NCBI RefSeq assembly: GCF_004323735.1
Contig: NZ_CP036455.1
Location: 3,281,101-3,345,100, forward strand
Source of the DNA: Streptomonospora litoralis
GTDB lineage: Bacteria > Actinomycetota > Actinomycetes > Streptosporangiales > Streptosporangiaceae
Direction: 5' to 3'
DNA length: 64,000 nt
Shown here: in pieces, positions 10,418 through 18,800 of the stretch
How positions within the stretch are numbered: the first letter of the stretch is position 1
How the letters are laid out: each line of letters opens with the position of its first letter
Notes under the pieces: model-generated
The model's input: only the letters and a program-made list of their open reading frames with translations
The model's database searches: none
What the model was told of the DNA's origin: nothing
Made by a program: the position numbers and the translations under genes

Positions 10418-11626
10418 TTAGCGCTTCTCCAGCTTCGGGAAGACGACGCGGTTGAGTACCAGTGTCACGGCCGCGCCGACGGGGACCGCGATCAGGGCGC
10501 CGACCACGCCGAGCAGGGCGCCGCCCAGCAGCGCCGAGGTGATGGTCACGGTCGGCGCCACGTGCACGGAGCGCTGCATGATGCGGGGAGCGATGACGTA
10601 GCTCTCGATCTGCTGGTAGACGAGAAAGAACACCAGCGTCACCACGCCGAGCTGCAGGTCGCCGACGCCGACGACGATCGTCGCCGCCAACGCGCCGATC
10701 GTCGTGCCCACAAGCGGGATAAGTGCCGTCACGGCGACGATCAGCGAGAGCGTCAGCGCGTATGCTGATCCGATCACGCTCAGATACGCCAGTGCCACGA
10801 GGCCGCCGATCAGCGCGATCAGCAGCTGTCCGGCGATGTAGGCGCCGATGCGTTGGATGATCTCGTCGCCGAGCTCGCGCACGCCCGGGCGCCGCGAGCG
10901 CGGCACCAGCCGGTAGCCGACCTCGGTGATGCCCGGCAGCGAGGCCATGAAGAAGACGGTGACCACCAGCACCACGAACACGGCGAAGAGTGAGTTGAGC
11001 ACCGCCTGGCCGATCCCGAAGACCCCGCCGAAGAGCCGCTGCTGGAACTCGGAGCTCGTCAGGAACTCCTGGGCGCGTTCGACCAGCGCGTACCTGCGGT
11101 CCAGATCGTCGAGGACCGGGGCCTGCTGCGCCTGCTGGAAGTAGCGCGGGAGGTCGGCGATGAAGGCCGCCACCTGCTGGGTCAGCGGCGGCACGATCGT
11201 CCAGAAGAACGCTGCGGCGAAGCCGACCAGCGCCAGGCACACAGTCACGATGGCGGCCCAGCGCGGCAGTCCGCGGCGGCGGAGGAACTCCACGACCGGG
11301 TTGAGGCCCACGGCCAGGAACAACGCGACGAGGAAGTTGATGAAGACGCCCTGCGCGCGGCCCAGGGTCAGCACCAGCAGCCAGGCGGTGAGTACGCCCA
11401 GCGCGCCGGTGAAGCCGACGACGAAGAAGTTCACCTGGTCCAGCGGGCCGCCGCGCGCACGTTGGACGCCGCGCTCGCCGCGCTCGGCGCGCGCCATCAC
11501 CGCCGCGGCCGGGGACGCCGGGGTCGGCAGGGCGGCGCCGACCGAGGAGGGCGCCGCGCCCGGACGCCGATCGGGCCGTCCAGCCGACGCGGACGACTTC
11601 TCGGATCCGGCCTCGTACTCGGCCAC
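10418..11626 (-). CDS. AI-2E family (PerM-type) membrane permease
   Basis: A 402-residue membrane protein of the AI-2E exporter/PerM superfamily. After about 60 hydrophilic residues come two N-terminal membrane segments, a long amphipathic loop with PPLTQQVAAFI, and a C-terminal bundle containing GAYIAGQLLIALIGG and the signature ALIPLVGTTIGA followed by YQQIESYVIAPRIMQ. GTG start with GGGAGG five bases upstream. Substrates of actinobacterial members are mostly unknown; some relatives are Na+/H+ antiporters. A second paralogue lies at 22508-23935. The stop codon coincides with the end of a repeat. Confidence 0.85.
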   Translation of the reverse strand: MAEYEAGSEKSSASAGRPDRRPGAAPSSVGAALPTPASPAAAVMARAERGERGVQRARGGPLDQVNFFVVGFTGALGVLTAWLLVLTLGRAQGVFINFLVALFLAVGLNPVVEFLRRRGLPRWAAIVTVCLALVGFAAAFFWTIVPPLTQQVAAFIADLPRYFQQAQQAPVLDDLDRRYALVERAQEFLTSSEFQQRLFGGVFGIGQAVLNSLFAVFVVLVVTVFFMASLPGITEVGYRLVPRSRRPGVRELGDEIIQRIGAYIAGQLLIALIGGLVALAYLSVIGSAYALTLSLIVAVTALIPLVGTTIGALAATIVVGVGDLQLGVVTLVFFLVYQQIESYVIAPRIMQRSVHVAPTVTITSALLGGALLGVVGALIAVPVGAAVTLVLNRVVFPKLEKR

Positions 11627-11766
11627 CCCGGCCTCCCGACGGTGCGGTTGTGCGTCCTCAACTTAGCGAACCCGGCACGGCGCGGACGAGCCGGACGCGC
11701 GGCCCCGCCGCCCCGCGGCGCCACCGCGCCCGCGCCGGTCGAGCGGCGGCCACCGCCGCCGGGCGT

Positions 11767-12090
11767 TCACTCCGGCGGCTGCCGGATGTCCATGGCCTGC
11801 TTCAGCCCGCTGTAATGGAAGATCCGGTCGATCTTGCCCGGCGGGACGACGACGGTCAGCGCGCCTCCGCCGCGCACCAGGCGTCGGTGCAGCCGGGCCA
11901 GCGCCCCCAGGCCCACCGAGTCGATGAAGGACAGCTCGGTGAGGTCGACGAGCATCCGCGGCCCGTAGACGATCTCGGTGGTGCCGGCCGTCTGCTCGAA
12001 ACGGTCGACACTGGCGAGGTCGAGCTCGCCTCGCAGCCGCATGACGGTGTACCCGTCGCGGTCGCTTATTCCCACCTCTAATTGGCACAT
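11767..12090 (-). CDS. STAS-domain anti-sigma factor antagonist
   Basis: A 107-residue single STAS domain of the SpoIIAA/RsbV type. The segment LRGELDLASVDRFEQT and the phosphorylation-site block LSFIDSVGLGALARLHRRL are typical, with Ser58 as the expected phosphorylated residue. Such proteins bind an anti-sigma kinase of the RsbW type and release a sigma factor. No RsbW-like kinase is encoded nearby, so its partner is elsewhere. The frame is open well upstream, but the domain begins at the ATG at 12090. The Shine-Dalgarno (GGACGG) is weak. Confidence 0.85.
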   Translation of the reverse strand: MCQLEVGISDRDGYTVMRLRGELDLASVDRFEQTAGTTEIVYGPRMLVDLTELSFIDSVGLGALARLHRRLVRGGGALTVVVPPGKIDRIFHYSGLKQAMDIRQPPE

Positions 12091-12371
12091 CAGGGCCCGT
12101 CCCCGCACTGGACTGGTACCCGCGGGCGTGCGGCCCGGCGAGCGCTGCCTGTCTTCGATCCCGACCCTATTTTCCAGGTGTGCGCGAGTGGGCGGAACCG
12201 GAACGCCGACACGGCCGGTTCCGACGTTGGGGCGATACCGGCCGCCCGGGCGCGCCGCAGGCCGCGGAGCGCCCGGGCCGCAAGCACGCGCACCCGGGGC
12301 CGAGCGCGGGTCTGCGGGCGGAATCCGCTCCTCTCGCCGCGCCGGCCCCGGTCCCGCGCTTCGTCGTGTGC

Positions 12372-12596
12372 CTACGACCCGGCGCAGGGGTCGACACCGT
12401 CGAAATCCTCGTCGGGGACCCAGATGTCCTCCTCTGCGTCCTCCTCCCGCGCCGCCTCCGCCGAACTCCACGCCCCGGCGGAGGCGTCCGAACCGCCGGA
12501 CGGCGGGCCGCCAGGCGTCGCGGCGTCGTTCCCGCGGTGGCCCGCTCCGGCCCCCTGCTCGTCGTCCGTGCTGTCGCCGTCTGCCGCGTCGCGCAT
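12372..12596 (-). CDS. Small acidic protein of unknown function
   Basis: A 74-residue frame starting MRDAADGDSTDDEQG and ending in a strongly acidic tail with EEDAEEDIWVPDEDFDG. The ATG at 12596 is preceded by AGGGGGGAG at good spacing, and third codon positions are almost all G or C as in neighbouring genes, so I consider it real. It has no membrane segment or cysteine cluster apart from one Cys near the end. It lies 100 bp downstream of the histidine kinase on the same strand. I do not recognise the family. Confidence 0.55.
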   Translation of the reverse strand: MRDAADGDSTDDEQGAGAGHRGNDAATPGGPPSGGSDASAGAWSSAEAAREEDAEEDIWVPDEDFDGVDPCAGS

Positions 12597-12696
12597 GGCG
12601 CTCCCCCCTCGAACGGCCGTGTGCCATGCCGTTTTCGGACCGACCGGATTGTGCGTCCCCCGCTGCCCCCGCGCGGCCCGCGCACACGCCGCATGG

Positions 12697-14073
12697 TCAG
12701 GTCCGCGACTTCGGCCCCGAGTCCAGTGGCAGGCGCAGAGTGAACACCGCGCCGCCCAGTACCGGGCTGTCCGCGACGTCGAGCGTTCCGCCCTTGGCCT
12801 TCGCGATCTCCCGGGAGATCGCGAGGCCCAGCCCGGTGCCGCCGGGATCGCGCCGGCGCGACTCGTCCAGGCGGGCGAACCGCTCGAAGATCCGCTCTCG
12901 GTCCTGCTCGGGCACGCCGTTGCCGTCGTCGTGCACCCGCAGCACCGCCTGCTGCTCTTCGCGGGCGACGGTGACCAGCACGCGCCCCGCGGCGTGGCGC
13001 TCGGCGTTGGCCAGCAGATTGGTGAGCAGCCGGGCGAGCCGGAGCCGGTTGGCGTAGACGTAGGTACCCCGCTCGACCGAGCTGTCGACGCGCAGCGCGG
13101 CCGTTCGGCGCTCGACCTCGACGGCGGCGAGCTCGCCCAGGTCGACGGGTTCGCGCCCCACGGCCACGTCTGCGTCGAGCCGGGCCAACTCCAGCAGATC
13201 GGCGACGATGCGCTCCAGGCGCGCGGTGTCGTGCAGCGCGCCGCGCAGCGCCTCGCGGGCGTCGCCGCCTTCGGGGTCGGCCAGCTCGACCTCCAGCCGG
13301 GTGCGCAGGCCGGCGATCGGGTTGCGCAGCTCGTGGGAGGCGTCGGAGACGAAACCGCGCTGGCGGTCCAGCGCGACCTCCAACCTCCGCAGCGTGTCGT
13401 TGGCGGTACGCGCCAGGGCGGCGATCTCGTCGCCGGTATCGGGCACCGGCAGCCGCTTGTCCGGGTCGGAGGCGCTGATCCGCGCCAAACCCGCCCGCAC
13501 GGCCTCGACCGGCCGCAGCGTGCGGCCCGCCTGCCACCAGGCGAGGCCCCCGATCGTGGCCAGCGCCGCGGCACCGAGGCCGATCAGGGTCAGCTCCAGC
13601 AGCGGCCCGGTGAGCAGCAGCGAGCGCGGCACGGCCGCGTAGACCAGCGCCTGGCCGTAGGCGGAGTCGGCGGTGGCGAAACCGACGACCGTGAGGCAGT
13701 CCGCGCCCGGCGAGCGGCAGACGACCTCGGTGATCTGGCCGTCGGGGTCGGCCGGCTGCTCCATGGTCAGCGGCCCCGATCCCGACAGCACCGGCGTGGC
13801 CGCCAGCACACCGCCCTCAGGCGAGACGATCTGGATCCGGATCACGCCCGCGCGGGGACGGAGGCCGCCGTCGGCCCGCCCGTGCTGGATGTCCACGACC
13901 ACCTCGCGGGCGGCCTCCCCCGCTGTGATGACCTCCTCGCGCTCGATGACTGCACGTGCGAGCAGGCTGGTTGCGGCGATGGCCAGCACCAGGACCACCG
14001 CGGCGGCCAGCACGGAGCCGGCAGCCGCCCGGGCGCGGATCGATCGCAGCCGCAGCCGCGGTGTCTTCGGCAT
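12697..14073 (-). CDS. Orphan sensor histidine kinase
   Basis: A 458-residue two-component sensor kinase. There are membrane segments near 17-40 and 151-178 around an extracellular sensor of about 110 residues with two cysteines, then a HAMP-like stretch, the H-box FVSDASHELRNP with His247, the N-box LLANAERHAAG and the G-boxes DDGNGVPEQDR and GGTGLGLAIS. It autophosphorylates and should pass phosphate to a response regulator, but none is encoded on either side, so it is an orphan here. The ATG at 14073 has GGAGG only three bases upstream; no other start exists before a non-conserved stretch. Confidence 0.88.
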   Translation of the reverse strand: MPKTPRLRLRSIRARAAAGSVLAAAVVLVLAIAATSLLARAVIEREEVITAGEAAREVVVDIQHGRADGGLRPRAGVIRIQIVSPEGGVLAATPVLSGSGPLTMEQPADPDGQITEVVCRSPGADCLTVVGFATADSAYGQALVYAAVPRSLLLTGPLLELTLIGLGAAALATIGGLAWWQAGRTLRPVEAVRAGLARISASDPDKRLPVPDTGDEIAALARTANDTLRRLEVALDRQRGFVSDASHELRNPIAGLRTRLEVELADPEGGDAREALRGALHDTARLERIVADLLELARLDADVAVGREPVDLGELAAVEVERRTAALRVDSSVERGTYVYANRLRLARLLTNLLANAERHAAGRVLVTVAREEQQAVLRVHDDGNGVPEQDRERIFERFARLDESRRRDPGGTGLGLAISREIAKAKGGTLDVADSPVLGGAVFTLRLPLDSGPKSRT

Positions 14074-14239
14074 GCGCCTCCAGAGCCCTGCGGAAGGACC
14101 GCCTCCGGTCGTGGGTGTCCACTTCCCTGCTCGTCGGCAGGCAAAGCACGCGGTTGCCCACGGAACCGCAAAACCCCGCCGACGGCGCTTCCCCACCGGT
14201 GCGCGGCGGCCGCGGCGAGTCTGTGGCAGGCTGAGCCCC

Positions 14240-14413
14240 ATGGACGACCTGCGCGACGCCCTGCTCGCCCAGTACGACGCGGGATGCACGACGACATGCC
14301 ACTACTGCCCCTGCCCGCTGCCGCCGGAGACCGTGCGCTGCCGGCTGTGCGGCCGGCTGCAGGAGCGCCTCCCGCACGCCGCAGCGGGCGGTCCGGCCCG
14401 CTCGGCCGACTGA
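14240..14413 (+). CDS. Small cysteine-rich zinc-ribbon-like protein
   Basis: A 57-residue protein, MDDLRDALLAQYDAG followed by a cluster CTTTCHYCPCP and CRLCGR, giving two CxxC pairs and extra cysteines suited to binding zinc. Third positions are strongly GC. It is transcribed away from the histidine kinase gene, 166 bp apart, so the two share a divergent promoter region. The Shine-Dalgarno (AGGCTGAG) is modest. Function unknown. Confidence 0.55.
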   Translation: MDDLRDALLAQYDAGCTTTCHYCPCPLPPETVRCRLCGRLQERLPHAAAGGPARSAD

Positions 14414-14565
14414 TCCGCCTCCCCCGCTGCGCTGCGCGCGCCCGCTGTTGCGGCGACACTCCGCAGGGATCTTCGCCCGAAACCCAGCGAAACCACGCTG
14501 AGTCGCGATTCAATTGCTCTGCGCAATGAATCGTTCACGGGGTGCTGCCCCGTTCAGGAGGCGAA

Positions 14566-15003
14566 ATGCGGAATCGACGCACGCCGGTGCTTCTCGGGCT
14601 GCTCACCGGGCTGATGGTGGCCGTGCCGGGCGCGCACGCCGCGCAGGCGGCTTCGGCGGAGACGGGCGGTCATGCGGCGCAGGTGCCGGGCTCCGCCATG
14701 CGGTTGTCGGTGGCGGTGCCCGAGCAGAAGTCGGCCGAGCACACCACGCTGACGTGTAGCCCCGTCGGCGGTTCGCATCCCGACGCCGAAGCCGCTTGCG
14801 CGGCGCTGGAGCGGTCGGGGGGCGACTTCACCGCTCTGGGACAGCGCGACCAGCAGACCATGTGCACGCTGGAGTACGCACCGGTGCGGCTCAGCGCCAC
14901 GGGCACCTGGCAGGGGGCGCCGGTGGACTACGACGAGACCTTCAGCAATCCCTGCGTCGCGCGCGCCCAGACGGAGGGGGTCTTCGACTTCCGGACCGCG
15001 TGA
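14566..15003 (+). CDS. Secreted subtilisin-inhibitor (SSI) family protein
   Basis: A 145-residue secreted protease inhibitor. A signal peptide with a hydrophobic core (PVLLGLLTGLMVAVPG) is followed by a cleavage region AHAAQA. The mature part has the SSI cysteine pattern: CSPVGGSHPDAEAAC for the first disulfide, then MCTLEYAPV and FSNPC for the second. By alignment with Streptomyces SSI (Cys-Pro-Met-Val), the reactive-site P1 residue here is Leu and P1' is Glu. AGGAGG five to six bases before the ATG at 14566 fixes the start. It probably inhibits extracellular subtilisin-like proteases. Monocistronic. Confidence 0.9.
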   Translation: MRNRRTPVLLGLLTGLMVAVPGAHAAQAASAETGGHAAQVPGSAMRLSVAVPEQKSAEHTTLTCSPVGGSHPDAEAACAALERSGGDFTALGQRDQQTMCTLEYAPVRLSATGTWQGAPVDYDETFSNPCVARAQTEGVFDFRTA

Positions 15004-15048
15004 GGCCCCGTGGGCGGCGCCCCGGGCGCCGCCCACCGACGCACAGCA

Positions 15049-15810
15049 CTACTCGTAGGGGTCGGGCGGGTTCTCCACCGCGTCCATCGTCTCGATATCG
15101 AAGCGGTGGTTGCGCACGCTCTGCAGCTCTCCCTGCGGCGGCTGCCAGGTGCCTTCGACCCGCCACCAACTGTCCTCGGCAGGCGCGGGGCGGTTGGTGA
15201 CCAGTACCCGGTTCACGATGGCGTCGGCCGCGCAGCAGGCCATCTGCAGCCGCGCCAGGTACCAGCCCTCGCCCTCGGTGTTGGGCACGGCGAATCCGGT
15301 CAAGCGGATGGTCCGCCCCTCCATCGCCCTCTCCTCGTCGGTCCAGGCTCGATTGATGAACTCCTGGATCTCCATCTCGACGGGGCCGGAGGCACCGGGT
15401 TCGGCCAGGGGATCGAGGCGGCTTTCCGAGCCTTCCGCGCGCGGGGGTGCGGCGGTCTCGGCGCTTCCGGCGGTGTAGGCGCCCAGAGCCGGCGGCGCGA
15501 CGACGAACACCGCCACCACCGGCAGGAGGAGCAGCCAGGCGACCCGCGGCGCACCGTGCCCGTGGTCGCCGTCGCAACCGGGGCCGGGCTCGGGGGACGT
15601 GTCTTTGCCGCCTGCACCGCCGCCGAGATAGGCGCGCACCTCGCCGGCGACCACTGCCGCGCCGAGCGCGATCAGCACGGCGCCCGCCGCGACCAGGAAG
15701 TAGCGGAACCCCGGCTGCACGTAGTTCAGATAGAGGTCGGTGAAGACGGTGCTGCTCAGCGCCGCGGCACCCAGCAGCACCAGGACGACCCCCTGGGCGA
15801 TCCGGTTCAC
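15049..15810 (-). CDS. TIGR03943/DUF1980 membrane protein (YcgQ-like)
   Basis: A 253-residue protein with two N-terminal membrane segments (GVVLVLLGAAALSSTVF and YFLVAAGAVLIALGAAVV), a hydrophilic linker rich in His and Asp, a third membrane segment and an extracellular C-terminal domain containing GFAVPNTEGEGWYLARLQMACCAADA. This pairs with DUF318 permeases in many Gram-positive bacteria (YcgR-YcgQ). The GTG start overlaps the permease stop as GTGA, so translation is probably coupled. The CC pair and the linker suggest metal handling, but function is not established. Confidence 0.82.
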   Translation of the reverse strand: MNRIAQGVVLVLLGAAALSSTVFTDLYLNYVQPGFRYFLVAAGAVLIALGAAVVAGEVRAYLGGGAGGKDTSPEPGPGCDGDHGHGAPRVAWLLLLPVVAVFVVAPPALGAYTAGSAETAAPPRAEGSESRLDPLAEPGASGPVEMEIQEFINRAWTDEERAMEGRTIRLTGFAVPNTEGEGWYLARLQMACCAADAIVNRVLVTNRPAPAEDSWWRVEGTWQPPQGELQSVRNHRFDIETMDAVENPPDPYE

Positions 15811-16880
15811 AGCAGCAGACCTCCGATCACGAAGGTGAAGACGAGCGCCGCCGCCAGGGTCAGCGGCACGAAGCGGCGTACGAAGGACCAGCCGAACGTG
15901 CCGCCCTGCAGCGCGATCAGCTTGAGGTCGACCATGGGCCCGACGACCAGGAACGCCAGCTTGGCCATGGGCGAGAACTCGGTGAGGCTCACCGCGACGA
16001 ACGCGTCGGCCTCCGAGCACACCGACAGCACGATCGCGAACAGGGCCAGGACCAGCACCGAGACGACCGGCATGTCGGCGACGGCCGCCACCCACTCGCG
16101 GGGCACAGCGACGTTGACCGTTGCCGCGGCCAGCGCACCCAGCACCAGGAATCCGCCCGCGTGCATGAGGTCGTGCAGCATCGACTCGCGGAACACCTGC
16201 CAACGGGGAGCGTCGGGGCTGTGGTGGCTGCGCGGCGGTCGCAGCCAGTCGGTGCGGCCCAGGCGCGCCCACACCCAGCCCACCACCACCGCCGCGCCGA
16301 ACGACGCGGCCAGCCGGGCCAGTACCATCTCGGGCTGCCCGGCGAAGGCCACGGCGGTGGCCACCAGTACGACGGGGTTGATCGCCGGTGCGGCCAGCAG
16401 AAACGTCAGGGCCGCCGCGGGCGCCACCCCGCGTTTGATCAACCCGCCGGCTACGGGCACCGACGCGCACTCGCAGCCGGGCAGCACCATCCCGGCCGCG
16501 CCCGCCGCGGGGACGGCGGCGAAGGGATTGGCGGGCATGACCCGCCGGTAGAAGGAGGCGGGCACGAAGGCCGTCAGAGCGGCGGACAGGGCGACACCGA
16601 AGACGAGGAACGGCAGCGCCTGCAAGCTGATCGCGGTGAAGACGGTGGCCCAGGCCAGGAACGCCTCACCGGTCAGCCGATCCCCCAGCCATGCGTGGCC
16701 CGCCGCGAGCGCCAGGGTGAACAGCGCGAACAGCCACACCGTGGCCAGTGGCCGCGGACCCCGGCGCCGCCCCCAGTCGTCGGGAGGCAGCGCACCGTCG
16801 GGCTCGTCCCAACCGCCGGCCAGGGTGTCGCCCAGGGAGGCGTGTGCGCGAGGTGCGGGTCCCGCAGGGCGTTCGGGCAC
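15807..16880 (-). CDS. DUF318/UPF0718 family permease (YcgR-like)
   Basis: A 357-residue polytopic membrane protein with about eight to nine segments. The signature PGCECASVPVAGGLIKRGV near 155 and the second-half SVCSEADAFVA identify the DUF318 permease family. GTG start at 16880 with CGGAG seven bases upstream. It is translationally coupled to the TIGR03943 protein downstream. A Zur-like palindrome lies about 75 bp upstream, which hints at a role in zinc or other metal homeostasis; that link is inferred. Confidence 0.85.
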   Translation of the reverse strand: MPERPAGPAPRAHASLGDTLAGGWDEPDGALPPDDWGRRRGPRPLATVWLFALFTLALAAGHAWLGDRLTGEAFLAWATVFTAISLQALPFLVFGVALSAALTAFVPASFYRRVMPANPFAAVPAAGAAGMVLPGCECASVPVAGGLIKRGVAPAAALTFLLAAPAINPVVLVATAVAFAGQPEMVLARLAASFGAAVVVGWVWARLGRTDWLRPPRSHHSPDAPRWQVFRESMLHDLMHAGGFLVLGALAAATVNVAVPREWVAAVADMPVVSVLVLALFAIVLSVCSEADAFVAVSLTEFSPMAKLAFLVVGPMVDLKLIALQGGTFGWSFVRRFVPLTLAAALVFTFVIGGLLL

Positions 16881-16954
16881 GCTGGTACTCCGGAGGCTCG
16901 TCGGTGGACCATGCTGCGGCTGCGGCGGTCGTCAGCCGGTCCCCGGCATAGTAT

Positions 16955-16969
16955 CGGAAACGGTTTTCA
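16955..16969 (-). promoter_or_regulatory. Candidate Zur box before the DUF318 operon
   Basis: The minus strand reads TGAAAACCGTTTCCG, close to the actinobacterial Zur 7-1-7 palindrome (TGAAAATnATTTTCA-like); the left half is intact and the right half has two changes. It lies 75-90 bp before the permease start and about 100 bp past the helicase stop, so it can only serve the permease operon. Confidence 0.45.
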
Positions 16970-17065
16970 TCTTGCCCGCAGGACGGGTAACCGAGTCCGG
17001 TCGAGTGCCGTGCCGTGCGCCGCAGGCGGGCCCGCGGCGCACGGCACCGTGCGCAGAGCGGCGCG

Positions 17066-18505
17066 TCAGCCGCGGACCGGTGCTCCGGGCCGGTCGCCGC
17101 CGCGGTTGGACTTGCGGGGGCTGCGGTTGTCGCGCCGACCGTGCTCGCCGGAGCCGCGGCGCTCGCCCTCGAAGCGGCGCCCGCCGGCGTCGTCGCGGCG
17201 CTCGCCGTCGCGGCCGCCCTGCCGCGCGCGTTCCCCCCGGTGGCGCCCGTTGTCGCCGCGGCGCCGGCGCGGGCCGCCGCGGCCGCGGCGCGGACGCTCC
17301 GGCTCGGGCGGCTCCACCCACGGCTCCCAGGAGGGCTCGCGGGCGCCGGTGACCTCGCTCAGCAGGGTGTCTCCGGGGTTGACCAGGTGCTGCTTGGCCT
17401 GGACGCCGGCGTCGCCGAGCAGGCGCCGGGCCGTGCGCCGCTGGTTGGGCGCCACCAGCGAGACCACCCGGCCCGACTCTCCGGCGCGGGCGGTGCGGCC
17501 GCCGCGGTGCAGGTAGTCCTTGTGGCCGGTCGGCAGGTCCACGTTGACGACCAGGTCGATGCCGTCGACGTGGATGCCGCGCGCGGCGACGTCGGTGGCC
17601 ACCAGCGCCTGCACCCGCCCCTCGCGGAACTTGGCGAGGGTCTTGGTGCGCACGCTCTGCGACTTGCCGCCGTGCAGCGGCGCCGAGGGCACTCCCGCGG
17701 CCACCAGCTGCTCGCAGATGGAGTCGGCCCGGTGCTTGCTGCGCACGAACAGGATGGTGCGGCCCTCGCGCGCTGCGATCTCGGTGACGATGCGGTTCTT
17801 GTCGCGGGGCAGCACCTTGAGCAGGTGGTGCTCCATCTCCGAGACGTGGGAGACCGGCGGGTCGACCGAGTGGGTGGCGGGCTCGTTCATGTAGCGGCGC
17901 ACCAGCGTATCGACGTCGCCGTCGAGCGTCGCGGAGAACAGCAGCGTCTGCCCGCCGGCGGGCACCTGGTCCAGCAGAGCGGTGACCTGCGGCATGAACC
18001 CCATGTCGCACATCTGGTCGGCCTCGTCGAGCACGCACAGCTCGACGTCGCCGAGGTCGCAGGCGCCCTGCTCGATCAGGTCGGTGAGCCGGCCGGGGGT
18101 GGCGACGAGGATCTCGACGCCCCGGCGCAGCTCGTTGATCTGCCGGGTGTAGGAGCTGCCGCCCACGACGTCGCCGATGCGCGCGCCGAGCAGCCGGCCG
18201 TAGCCCAGCAGCGCATCGCGCACCTGGTGGGCGAGTTCGCGGGTGGGTACGAGCACCAGGCCGCGGGGGCGGCGCGAGGCGGCTCGGCGGTCGGCGGCGC
18301 GCACGAGCATCGGGAGCCCGTAGGCCAGGGTCTTGCCCGATCCGGTGCGCCCGCAGCCGAGCACGTCGCGGCCAGCCAGCGCATCGGGGATGGCGGCGGC
18401 CTGGATCGGGAACGGCGTGGTGACGCCGTTCTGCGCGAGCTTGTCCACGACCCGCTCGGGGAGTCCGAGGTCGTCGAAGCCCGGGCATGCGGCATTGTCC
18501 GTCAA
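17066..18505 (-). CDS. DEAD-box ATP-dependent RNA helicase
   Basis: A 479-residue RhlE-like helicase. Q-motif region GVTTPFPIQAAAIP, Walker A GRTGSGKT, motif Ia PTRELA, DEAD box VLDEADQM, motif III FSATLDG and motif VI HRGGRTARAG are all intact in the first 370 residues. The C-terminal 90 residues are basic, Arg/Gly-rich and probably bind RNA. The start is TTG at 18505, preceded by GAGGAAGG ten bases upstream; no ATG or GTG lies nearby in frame. It probably unwinds mRNA or rRNA structure in cold or stress. Confidence 0.9.
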   Translation of the reverse strand: MTDNAACPGFDDLGLPERVVDKLAQNGVTTPFPIQAAAIPDALAGRDVLGCGRTGSGKTLAYGLPMLVRAADRRAASRRPRGLVLVPTRELAHQVRDALLGYGRLLGARIGDVVGGSSYTRQINELRRGVEILVATPGRLTDLIEQGACDLGDVELCVLDEADQMCDMGFMPQVTALLDQVPAGGQTLLFSATLDGDVDTLVRRYMNEPATHSVDPPVSHVSEMEHHLLKVLPRDKNRIVTEIAAREGRTILFVRSKHRADSICEQLVAAGVPSAPLHGGKSQSVRTKTLAKFREGRVQALVATDVAARGIHVDGIDLVVNVDLPTGHKDYLHRGGRTARAGESGRVVSLVAPNQRRTARRLLGDAGVQAKQHLVNPGDTLLSEVTGAREPSWEPWVEPPEPERPRRGRGGPRRRRGDNGRHRGERARQGGRDGERRDDAGGRRFEGERRGSGEHGRRDNRSPRKSNRGGDRPGAPVRG

Positions 18506-18800
18506 GTGACGTAAACCTTCCTCATCGGTCGGCGGCGTTTCGAGGAAGGCTCCGAGGCCATGCGGACACGGCGGAGAGACCGCCCAAACGCGCCGGATAA
18601 CGCGACTCGGGGACCGTGGAAGGTCCCGAGTGCCAGGCGGCCCGGCGCGCCGGATGCGCGCAGCACGGATCGACCGCCTTGTGCAGACTACTAGACCGCG
18701 CGGTCAACCGGATCGGCGCGGCCGGTATTCCGGCGGTGATCCGTCTCGCAGCCGCGCCCGCAGGGACGGACGGCGCCCCGCCCAGCGGGCCGCGGGGGCC

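Noticed and set aside
18503-18526. A seven-codon ATG frame overlapping the helicase TTG start
   Set aside because: It has no ribosome site of its own and is explained by the helicase Shine-Dalgarno GAGGAAGG; too short to support as a leader.
18603-18629. Hairpin between crotonase and helicase genes
   Set aside because: The stem has a bulge and no T-run. It could be a terminator or a helicase leader structure, but nothing decides between them.
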